DNA of 12,259 nt from Saprospiraceae bacterium (GTDB lineage Bacteria; Bacteroidota; Bacteroidia; Chitinophagales; Saprospiraceae). Both the position numbers and the translations under genes were made by a program. The notes below the pieces were generated by a model. The model ran no database searches. It saw only the letters and a program-made list of their open reading frames with translations, and was not told the DNA's origin. This document shows, piece after piece, positions 6,194 through 12,099 of this stretch (within the stretch, counting starts at the first letter, position 1; each line of letters starts with the position of its first letter). The stretch lies in the NCBI GenBank assembly GCA_020630355.1, contig JAHDBO010000036.1, forward strand, positions 1 to 12,259, read 5' to 3'.

Positions 6194-7914
6194 TTTATTC
6201 TGGGAATCATATCTGAGTTCTCAAGGTTATTTATTAGGTCTATCAATTCCTCACTGGACGGGTTCAAAGTATAAATCTTTCCTTGAGGGTCAAGTACAAA
6301 GACAGAAGGCAAGAAGTTGACAGGAAACCTTTTTAATATAGGGCTGTCCCAACCTTGCGAATCACAATAGTGATAATCTGCTTTAAATTCTAAATCCATC
6401 AACTTTTCTTTCAGCTGATCCAAGTCACTATCTAAGGAGACCGAAACAATAGTAGTTTGTTTACTTTTATCGGCTTTAATCTTTTTATTTAATTTTTTAA
6501 TAAATCTATTGCTTTCGTAGCACCATGATGCCCAAAACAACACAACGGTATATTTTTCACCACCCGTAAACAACTTAAAAGATTTTCCATTGAGATCTTC
6601 CAAAAGCATTGGTACTGTTTCCAGGCTCTGAACCCAAGTTTCAATATTATCCACTATTTTATCAAGATGAAGCGCAAGACTCGAATTGGACTGTTGGGCT
6701 TCGGCTATTTTCTTTATGAAATGGAAATCCTCATGCGCTAGCTGAGTCGCTGCATAATATCGCAGATCATCATAACTGACAGTGTCTGCAAAATTCCTTA
6801 TATATTCCTTCATGTCCATATAGCTGATGTCGTACCTTTTTTCTAAGTCAATACTGTTGTCTGAATAAGAGTCCAGTTTTTTGCGTAGGCCTTCAGCTGT
6901 CATAGTGTTCTTAACTCGGAAATAGTCAGAGAGATGAAACTTCAATTTTGCTCTAAATCGACTCAATATTTCAGTTTGTGGATTGGAGGCCTTAAATGAA
7001 GGCACATCAAAATTCAAGAAGTTGGTCTCAAAATCTATATATGATTTTTCAGGATAGTAAAAAACAATCTCCTTGTCGTTGACGTTGTTAGTTATGGTGT
7101 ATATGGTCGAAAAATTGTCATTGGTGATCTTGTATTCAAACCTAGAATCTTCATCAAGCCGAAGTGGGGTCAATTTTTGATAGTTTCCAAATCTATCATA
7201 CTTGTTGATAGTGAACACTGCGTCCGGGGCATCATTTATTCGACCTGAGATTAGCGATAGCTTCGATTCAGAACTTTCCAATGAACAGCCCTGTGTTAAG
7301 ATTAAAAGTATAATTGAGATAACTGAAGTTTTATGCACACTATCATAATAAGTTACATAAATCCCACTGATTATCAACAGCCCAGAGGTTAAAAAAAGGC
7401 TGAGTCGTACCCCATAAGTTGGGATAATGTAAAAACCATATAGGAAAGTGAAAAACACGCCTCCTAGAGTTGAAATAAAGTAAAAGGTTCCTGCCCAGTT
7501 TCCAGCATCTTGTTTATCACTGGTGAAAAATTGTACGATCAGTGGTGTTACTGTTCCAAAAGCGACAACTGATGGTGCTGTCAGTATTACAGCGGTCAAA
7601 ATAATTCCAATTTGTAGGGAGAAATCAATAAATATACTTTGTACATAAGGAGCAATTACGGTCAAACAAGCAACATAAACAGCAGGAAGAAACAGCGACC
7701 ATTTCAACCAATTCAATATGCGACCTCCGCTGCTGGAAAGTTTGGCGCCAATAGCGTAACCCAGAGAAAGAGCTCCTACCGTAACAGCAAGTACAGCCGA
7801 CCACACATACAAGGATTGTCCAAAATAGGGTTGGAACAATTTTGCGCCTAGCAACTCCACTGCCATCAATGCCCCTCCTTCTATGAAGGATACGATATAT
7901 AAGATGTTTTTCAT
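6190..7914 (-). CDS. Spermine-synthase-type membrane module fused to DUF4369-like and CxxS thioredoxin-like domains
   Basis: A 574-residue protein from the ATG at 7914. The frame is open to 8067, but those 51 extra residues cross two hairpins and look like nothing known. Residues 1-191 hold six membrane segments clearly paralogous to the next gene (EGGALMAVELLGAK against EGSLIMVIELLVGK; YGFYIIPTYG against TGFYIIENFG). A seventh hydrophobic stretch (196-209) ends in LTQGC, resembling a lipobox. Residues 222-262 look like DUF4369 (SGRINDAPDAVFTINKYD), common at the start of Bacteroidota TlpA-type lipoproteins. Residues 263-433 are helical linker. Residues 434-562 are thioredoxin-like, with VVLFWASWCYES (457-468), so Cys465 is kept but the resolving Cys is Ser468; the cis-Pro is Pro536 (FLPSVFVLDPQGKI). 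No aminopropyltransferase domain is present. It is the first gene of the operon. Function is unknown; thiol redox or disulfide handling at the envelope is an inference. Confidence 0.85.
   Translation of the reverse strand: MKNILYIVSFIEGGALMAVELLGAKLFQPYFGQSLYVWSAVLAVTVGALSLGYAIGAKLSSSGGRILNWLKWSLFLPAVYVACLTVIAPYVQSIFIDFSLQIGIILTAVILTAPSVVAFGTVTPLIVQFFTSDKQDAGNWAGTFYFISTLGGVFFTFLYGFYIIPTYGVRLSLFLTSGLLIISGIYVTYYDSVHKTSVISIILLILTQGCSLESSESKLSLISGRINDAPDAVFTINKYDRFGNYQKLTPLRLDEDSRFEYKITNDNFSTIYTITNNVNDKEIVFYYPEKSYIDFETNFLNFDVPSFKASNPQTEILSRFRAKLKFHLSDYFRVKNTMTAEGLRKKLDSYSDNSIDLEKRYDISYMDMKEYIRNFADTVSYDDLRYYAATQLAHEDFHFIKKIAEAQQSNSSLALHLDKIVDNIETWVQSLETVPMLLEDLNGKSFKLFTGGEKYTVVLFWASWCYESNRFIKKLNKKIKADKSKQTTIVSVSLDSDLDQLKEKLMDLEFKADYHYCDSQGWDSPILKRFPVNFLPSVFVLDPQGKIYTLNPSSEELIDLINNLENSDMIPRIK
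7285..7338 (-). other. In-frame GTG plus lipoprotein-like signal inside the fusion gene
   Basis: Codon 193 of the fusion gene is GTG (7336-7338). From it the frame reads as a standard lipoprotein signal: a short basic start (V/M-H-K-T), a hydrophobic core (SVISIILLIL), then LTQG followed by Cys210 and a Ser-rich stretch. Starting here would give a separate 382-residue DUF4369/thioredoxin-like lipoprotein. One frame away, TGA and TAG stops lie just upstream (TTATTATGATAG). This suggests the membrane gene once ended here. No Shine-Dalgarno is seen, which is uninformative in this phylum. Whether GTG is used cannot be settled from sequence. Confidence 0.4.
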
Positions 7915-7926
7915 TCTGTAAAAATA

Positions 7927-7975
7927 AAAAAGATTGTACTCAATTATTTTTAAAAATAAAGAGTACGATCTTTTT
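7927..7975 (-). terminator. Terminator-like hairpin abutting the operon start (possible attenuator)
   Basis: Arms 7927-7941 and 7961-7975 pair over 15 bp with one imperfect position (7935/7967). The stem includes AGATNGTACTC and ends in A/T runs. The 19-nt loop itself contains the near palindrome TTATTTTTAAAAATAA. Read on minus, the stem runs into a TTTTTTATTTTT tract and the operon's first ATG follows at 7914, 12 nt after the arm. It could end transcription of the upstream T9SS gene, or act as an attenuator in the operon leader. It is also terminator-like on plus, where a G-U wobble replaces the mismatch. Confidence 0.7.
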
Positions 7976-8018
7976 AGTATATCCTTTTGCAAACGAGCAC
8001 GTACATCTGCGCAACTAA

Positions 8019-8061
8019 AGGGGGATATAAGTATACAACACACAGTATATTTATACCCCCT
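8019..8061 (-). terminator. GC-capped hairpin just after the cysteine-rich T9SS gene
   Basis: GGGGG (8020-8024) and CCCCC (8056-8060) close a stem continued by TATAAGTATAC (8026-8036) and GTATATTTATA (8045-8055). There is one bulged A, one G-U type pair and an 8-nt loop AACACACA. It starts 15 nt after the gene's stop at 8076. Only a short TTT follows on minus, so it may be a weak terminator or a 3' stabiliser. Confidence 0.6.
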
Positions 8062-8075
8062 CTTCATAGTGGGTT

Positions 8076-9461
8076 CTATTCCCTTTCGGAAATAATAATT
8101 TTTCGGCTCAAATATTCGCCATCAAGGTATAGCGAGAAGAAATATACTCCAGAAGGCAAATCAGATACTGCAAAGTGTAACCTGTTCTCCCCTTTGTTGG
8201 CTTGTAACTCATCTGCGAGGACTTGCTGGCCATTGATGTTGATAAGCTGATAAGGAAGCTGCACGTTTCTATTGGAGTTGAAAACAACGTTAATATCACT
8301 TGTAACAGGCATCGGGAAAATATTAAGTTGCACTGATTGTTTCCTGTTCAAGGATACGATTGAAGAAACTCCTGTACTTCCATCAAAGTCAACATCCCTT
8401 AGTCGATAATAAGTAGTCCCTGAAAGCGGATTATCGTCCTCAAATGTATAATTCAGTTCAGAAACACTATTGCCTCCGATAGATTTAGATAACTCCTTGC
8501 CAATTTCCTCGAATCTGACCCCATCTTTACTTCTTTCTATCAAGAAATACGAAGTATTGATTTCGGAGAGTGTCGTCCAATAAATTTTGTTGACGCGTGA
8601 AAGGGCCTCGCCGTAAAGGTTGCCAAGCTCAACGGGTAGGGCAGCACTGATTTCAAGAACGGCGGTACCATTAGTCGAAGTGTCATTGTCGCAGACTTCT
8701 CCTTGTGGATTTCCACATGATTCCTGCACGTCGTTGTTGGAGATTATTGGTCCAGGTGAAACCGTACCGTTGCAATTACTTGCTCCATCCCCTTCAAAAC
8801 CAGATTCTGCAGCAATTAGTCCAACCTCGCCAGTAACAACCACAACAAGATCAAAACAGATTTGCTCAACATTAGTGGATATATTACCTCCAGTTTCACC
8901 AGCTCCTGTAGTACAGGCACCACAGTCATTATCGACACTGCCTGGTGTTGGAGCAAATGGAGGAGTACCTGTAGGGGTAGGTGGGGTGCAAGGAGCAGAT
9001 GCAGTTTCACCTAAATAGGCTTCACCCATACTGTCAAAAATACCATAAGATCCAGTAGGAGAACCATAAGTAGATGTATTTGTGAAACTGACTGTATTGC
9101 CTGAAGTTGTCCCAGTCGAGGAAGCATTGACGGTCGTTTCTTGTACGTAAATATTGTTGTCTCCCATCCCCGGGGAACAACCAGTAGCATTGTAGGAATC
9201 ATACGTATATGAAGGAGATGCTCCAGAAACAATCGAATTGACAGTCAAAGCATTGCCACTAGCGTCATAAAACCCAATTGAGTAATCGGTTGTTGCTCCA
9301 AAATTACTGCTTACACCTAGGCAGTAATTCACGGATATTGTGGTGGTATTATTAACGCCGTCGTAGGAGTAACTATTCAGAGCGATACCCGTGCCATGGC
9401 ACGCATAGGAAACCGAGTACAAGCCGAATAATAGTAATGTAGAAAGTAGAATTTTTCTCAT
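8076..9461 (-). CDS. Cysteine-rich secreted protein with T9SS type A sorting domain
   Basis: I choose the ATG at 9461, giving 461 residues and a signal peptide at once (MRKILLSTLLLFGLYSVSYA); the frame is open to 9515 with 18 extra non-signal residues. Cleavage after Ala20 leaves Cys21 first, so a lipoprotein is conceivable but unlikely with a T9SS tail. Residues 21-275 are a Ser/Thr/Gly/Asn-rich region of no family I recognise, with ten cysteines (21, 47, 95, 158, 180, 183, 202, 230, 249, 257) and a Pro-rich linker (158-173). Residues 275-371 are the common Bacteroidota Fn3-like module before sorting tails (LPVELGNLYGEA, WTTLSEINTSYFLIERSKDG, YYRLRDVDFDG). Residues 379-461 are the sorting domain, with FPMP in place of the usual YPNP. 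Predicted extracellular or surface-attached. It lies upstream of the fusion operon, separated by hairpins. Confidence 0.88.
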   Translation of the reverse strand: MRKILLSTLLLFGLYSVSYACHGTGIALNSYSYDGVNNTTTISVNYCLGVSSNFGATTDYSIGFYDASGNALTVNSIVSGASPSYTYDSYNATGCSPGMGDNNIYVQETTVNASSTGTTSGNTVSFTNTSTYGSPTGSYGIFDSMGEAYLGETASAPCTPPTPTGTPPFAPTPGSVDNDCGACTTGAGETGGNISTNVEQICFDLVVVVTGEVGLIAAESGFEGDGASNCNGTVSPGPIISNNDVQESCGNPQGEVCDNDTSTNGTAVLEISAALPVELGNLYGEALSRVNKIYWTTLSEINTSYFLIERSKDGVRFEEIGKELSKSIGGNSVSELNYTFEDDNPLSGTTYYRLRDVDFDGSTGVSSIVSLNRKQSVQLNIFPMPVTSDINVVFNSNRNVQLPYQLININGQQVLADELQANKGENRLHFAVSDLPSGVYFFSLYLDGEYLSRKIIISERE

Positions 9462-9693
9462 TAGAAAATAGTATTTATTAGTTAAAAATGTTGTTTGTTG
9501 ATAATAAACATCCACCTGACCAACAGCTATGTAGTTAATCAGCGTGACGTAAAAGCCAACCTTATAAGTAGTCTTGAAATTAGTAGCTTAAGAAGAAATA
9601 AGTTTTAAAAGGGTTGATAAATGATTTTTGTTTGTTTGTGACAATAAATATATGCTTTAATCTTGTTTAAATGGAATTGGTTTGCATCTTTTT

Positions 9694-9707
9694 TTGATAA
9701 AAATCAA
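9694..9707. promoter_or_regulatory. FNR/CRP-type dyad (TTGAT-N4-ATCAA)
   Basis: The site reads TTGAT AAAA ATCAA, an exact match to the FNR-type consensus, with one further pair on each side. It is 233 nt upstream of the ATG of the cysteine-rich T9SS gene, which is far for direct control unless the leader is long. In such AT-rich DNA a chance match is possible. Confidence 0.35.
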
Positions 9708-9738
9708 ATTTGTCTAAATTTTTACAAAAAATCGGGTT

Positions 9739-9760
9739 CATATATTGTTTTCCATATATG
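9739..9760. repeat. Inverted repeat CATATAT / ATATATG
   Basis: Seven-bp perfect arms (9739-9745 and 9754-9760) around an 8-nt spacer TGTTTTCC. It is AT-only apart from the end pairs, so it is weak as an RNA stem; a protein-binding dyad is possible. Confidence 0.4.
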
Positions 9761-9775
9761 TGAGTATGCTGATTT

Positions 9776-9795
9776 GATACCCTGAGTTGGGTATC
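9776..9795. repeat. Inverted repeat GATACCC / GGGTATC
   Basis: Seven-bp perfect arms (9776-9782 and 9789-9795) with a 6-nt loop TGAGTT. On plus a T-rich stretch follows after about 9 nt, too far for a clear terminator; on minus no U-tract follows. Best described as a stable small hairpin of unknown role. Confidence 0.5.
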
Positions 9796-9862
9796 GCTTA
9801 GATTTTGTTTTTTATTTTTAACTGTGTGTTGTATTTAACTGATAAATAAGAGGATAAGCTTT

Positions 9863-9885
9863 TGTTTTTAGGATTGCTAAAAACA
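9863..9885. repeat. Inverted repeat TGTTTTTAG / CTAAAAACA
   Basis: Nine-bp perfect arms (9863-9871 and 9877-9885) with a 5-nt loop GATTG. On minus it is 112 nt past the small membrane gene's stop and could mark the end of that transcript, but no U-tract follows the stem. Confidence 0.5.
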
Positions 9886-9997
9886 TCTCCTTTTAGAGGC
9901 CACAGCTAGACTAGAATTACACAAAGATATTGGCTCTACAGTTTATAGATGCTTTTTCGACTTCGCCGAGACTTTGCCTGAGTATGAAAAAACAAAT

Positions 9998-10276
9998 TCA
10001 GGTTATTATATTATTCAGACCCCCTAACCATAATATCATAAAAAATATCAATGGTGTGACAACAGAAATTAAAAGAAAAAGAAAGAAAAAGGGAGGGACT
10101 TTAGAGCGTTCAATCCACTCGGCAATTAAGGCAATCAACAATACAAAAAAGGCAATCGCAGAAAAAGTAACACTGACAAACAAGGCAGCATACTCCTCCC
10201 ACAACCAAAGAAGGGCATAAAAAACAACTTGAATCAAAAAGGTCAATAAGGACTTTTGGAAAGTGGTCTCAGGCAT
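9998..10276 (-). CDS. Small three-span membrane protein, unknown function
   Basis: A 92-residue hydrophobic protein with about three membrane segments (roughly 9-27, 31-53 and 61-85), a charged EWIERSK loop between the second and third, and a short GGLNN tail. I choose the ATG at 10276. The longer frame to 10369 would overlap the conserved FAD-binding C-terminus of the upstream gene by 100 nt and is unlikely. The upstream stop lies inside its first codons (ATGCCTGA, 8-nt overlap), indicating translational coupling, so it probably works with, or is co-expressed with, the FAD oxidoreductase. I do not recognise the family. Confidence 0.75.
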   Translation of the reverse strand: MPETTFQKSLLTFLIQVVFYALLWLWEEYAALFVSVTFSAIAFFVLLIALIAEWIERSKVPPFFFLFLLISVVTPLIFFMILWLGGLNNIIT

Positions 10277-11498
10277 TTTTGATAGAGGTTTGTAGGAGAT
10301 TGGCGACGACTTTACCATTGAGTAGGGCGGCATTGATCGACCCATTGCTTTGATGGTCACCACAGACATATAGTTGCTCGTTGACTTTCATGGCGTCTAT
10401 ATCTGGTTGATATTGAACGGAGTTTTGTTGGGGCAAAGCATATCGAATGGGGTAGGATTTCAGAAAATTCCAAGAAGTGGTATTCATCCAAGTAGATAGC
10501 TCTTTTTTGATGGCTTCAATATCAGGATTTTCTTGATAATCATTGATAGATAAGCTGATTAGATGCTTTCCCTTGGGAGCGTAATCGGGGGAGGTGTTAC
10601 TTATTACACAACAGTTATTGATGCTACCTTTCCCAGAAGCATTCAATGCGATAATCGCATTTTTCATAGGAGCAGTGTCCGTACTGAAATAGATATTGGT
10701 GGTGCTTACAAAAGCTTTTTTTACTTTCGGGGCAGCTTGCTGGACTAAATTGTTACTTTCCGTAGCGATTAGTACGATGTCGCCTGCTATCGTTTCACCT
10801 GATTCGGTTAGGATCTTGCGCTCCGCTACTGCGGAAACCCGTTCGTTGCAGATGATTTTGCTGTTTTTTAGTTTGGAAATAATCTGCTTGGGCAGCTCCT
10901 CCATGCCTTTTGCAGGGATAGCAGCATGCCCTTCTGAAAACATTTTAAAAACAAAATCAAACATTCTACTAGAGGTAGACAAGTCATTCTCTAGGAAAAT
11001 ACCTCCAAAAAAAGGCTTAAAAAAAGAATTGATCATCTTTGGCGAAAAGCCAAAATGGCCTAGCCGCTCCGCTGTAGTGGTTTCCTTTCTATTGAAAATG
11101 GATTCAATGGAGCTTGCTGTCAATTCGTTTTTTAAAGATAGCATTTTCAGTTTGTCGCCAATGCTGCCCACAGGAGCGAACAGCGTTGGGAACAGGCTGC
11201 TGAACTGTCGGAGCGGGTCGCCAATCGTGGCAGTGCCCTTCGTATGTAAAATACGAGCACCAGGCACGAAGCGTTTTAAGTCCAATGCATCATAATCGAA
11301 CATCGCTTTCGCTTCAGGATAGGCAGTGAGCAATACTTGAAAGCCCCTGTCCATCCTAAAACCATCCACAACATCTGTCTTGATACGACCGCCAGGTCTA
11401 TCACTTGCCTCGATGATGGTCGTATGATGACCTTGTTTTTCTAGGTGAAAGGCAGCGGAAAGCCCCGAAAGACCAGCTCCAACGATGATGATATGCAT
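10269..11498 (-). CDS. FAD-dependent oxidoreductase, amine-oxidase / phytoene-desaturase-like
   Basis: A 409-residue flavoprotein. The N-terminal dinucleotide-binding motif is intact (IIIVGAGLSGLSAA, 3-16), with the ribose-binding Glu30 and the second motif EASDRPGGRIKTD (30-42), typical of the amine oxidase / protoporphyrinogen oxidase / phytoene desaturase superfamily. The C-terminal FAD-contacting block is also present (LYVCGDHQSNGSINAALLNGKVVANLL, 377-402). The middle region (FFKPFFGGIFLENDLSTSSRMFDF) is like the bacterial branch often annotated only as NAD(P)/FAD-dependent oxidoreductase, so the substrate cannot be named. No signal peptide; the first hydrophobic stretch is the Rossmann strand. 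The ATG at 11498 is immediately before the FAD motif. It leads a two-gene unit with the small membrane protein and diverges from the membrane protein gene at 11625. Confidence 0.92.
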   Translation of the reverse strand: MHIIIVGAGLSGLSAAFHLEKQGHHTTIIEASDRPGGRIKTDVVDGFRMDRGFQVLLTAYPEAKAMFDYDALDLKRFVPGARILHTKGTATIGDPLRQFSSLFPTLFAPVGSIGDKLKMLSLKNELTASSIESIFNRKETTTAERLGHFGFSPKMINSFFKPFFGGIFLENDLSTSSRMFDFVFKMFSEGHAAIPAKGMEELPKQIISKLKNSKIICNERVSAVAERKILTESGETIAGDIVLIATESNNLVQQAAPKVKKAFVSTTNIYFSTDTAPMKNAIIALNASGKGSINNCCVISNTSPDYAPKGKHLISLSINDYQENPDIEAIKKELSTWMNTTSWNFLKSYPIRYALPQQNSVQYQPDIDAMKVNEQLYVCGDHQSNGSINAALLNGKVVANLLQTSIKNA

Positions 11499-11527
11499 GA
11501 GAATGAATTGATGTTTCTTTTCGTTTA

Positions 11528-11595
11528 CAAATATGAAACTATTTTTTCAGACTAAAGTTCTTGAACTATATTTATGAAAAATAGTTTCCTATTTG
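11528..11595. repeat. 68-bp concentric inverted repeat in a divergent promoter region
   Basis: Arms 11528-11546 and 11577-11595 are complementary at 18 of 19 positions (mismatch 11534/11589). An inner dyad AGTTC-TT-GAACT (11556-11567) has the same centre (11561.5). It lies 29 nt from both the ATG at 11498 (minus) and the ATG at 11625 (plus). Likely roles are an operator shared by the two divergent genes or a cruciform-forming site. The arms carry CATATTTG-like and CTATTTG-like sequences resembling partial Bacteroidota -7 boxes facing outwards. Confidence 0.8.
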
Positions 11596-11624
11596 CCAAT
11601 CTGCTTTTACAATAAAAAATATCC

Positions 11625-12098
11625 ATGAACGCTGATAACTCTCTCTTTGCCAAAAATTATCCTCCTATATACCAAGCTGGTTTCGTGATGGCTATAGCGG
11701 TTGGCATTATGCTGATTGCTAAATTAGCAGCATTAGCGGGGGCAGATGTTTCTTACCGATTTTACTGGACGACCTCTTGTTCTTTTTTATTGTTTTTTGC
11801 CATTTTTAATAGTATCATCAGTTTGTCAGCAGGCGATTTGAATAAATATTGGTCTAAGGCAATGCTTGCTTTTGTGGTTCTAGCAGTCGGGACGGGTTTC
11901 TTCGCTTCACTGATTTCGGGTGTCTGGATAAATGAAGCGGGTCGTATCAAGTATGTCTACGCTATTTTGGTTTTTAGTTATTTGGTCTTCCTGTGCATTC
12001 TAGGGATGGTCAAGTTCCTGATGGCGTTCTTTATGCAAGAAGAAGAAAATCTTCGTACTTCTGGCACTCGTCAATACGAAAAGAAAGAAGAGGAATAG
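11625..12098 (+). CDS. Four-span membrane protein, unknown function
   Basis: A 157-residue inner-membrane protein with about four hydrophobic segments (17-37, 46-68, 79-101, 109-136) and a charged cytoplasmic-looking tail rich in Glu, Lys and Arg (138-157, ending YEKKEEE). The start at 11625 is the first ATG after the divergent promoter region. Visible polar or aromatic features inside or next to the membrane part include NSIISLSAGDLNKYW and SGVWINEAGR. No catalytic motif is seen and I do not recognise the family. The next gene begins 1 nt after its stop, so the two form an operon of small membrane proteins. Confidence 0.85.
   Translation: MNADNSLFAKNYPPIYQAGFVMAIAVGIMLIAKLAALAGADVSYRFYWTTSCSFLLFFAIFNSIISLSAGDLNKYWSKAMLAFVVLAVGTGFFASLISGVWINEAGRIKYVYAILVFSYLVFLCILGMVKFLMAFFMQEEENLRTSGTRQYEKKEEE
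12089..12093 (+). promoter_or_regulatory. Shine-Dalgarno-like AGAGG before the last gene
   Basis: AGAGG lies 6 nt before the ATG at 12100 and within the last codons of the preceding gene. Most other starts in the window lack such a sequence, so it supports this start, although the Glu-rich (GAA/GAG) tail of the upstream gene could produce it by chance. Confidence 0.35.
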
Positions 12099-12099
12099 C

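Larger units (their letters stand above)
9462..9997. other. 536-nt gene-free AT-rich region with several inverted repeats
   Basis: No convincing ORF is present on either strand. As the flanking genes are both on minus, it holds the 3' end of the small membrane protein transcript and the promoter/leader of the cysteine-rich T9SS gene. Four perfect short inverted repeats lie between 9693 and 9885, listed separately. No tRNA, rRNA or CRISPR structure was seen, and no confident -33/-7 promoter pair. Confidence 0.7.

Noticed and set aside
7915..8067. N-terminal extension of the fusion gene to 8067 (625 residues)
   Set aside because: The extra 51 residues run through two hairpins, show no family resemblance, and the paralogue aligns from the ATG at 7914.
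8620..9018. 132-codon plus-strand ORF rich in Pro, Ser and Val
   Set aside because: It is antisense to the Gly/Thr/Asn-rich part of the T9SS protein; its composition is explained by that.
9818..9886. 22-codon minus-strand ORF with AAAGGAG just before its ATG
   Set aside because: The spacing of the Shine-Dalgarno-like sequence is too short, the start lies in an inverted repeat, and the product has no recognisable character.
9930..10220. 96-codon plus-strand ORF
   Set aside because: It is the reverse shadow of the small membrane protein gene; its Lys/Arg-rich composition reflects the complement of hydrophobic codons.
10277..10369. Longer version of the small membrane protein starting at 10369
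   Set aside because: It would overlap the conserved FAD-binding end of the upstream gene by 100 nt; the ATG at 10276 gives a compact overlap and starts just before the first membrane helix.
10696..11295. 199-codon plus-strand ORF opposite the FAD oxidoreductase
   Set aside because: It is antisense to a well-supported flavoprotein with intact motifs at both ends and has no domain of its own.
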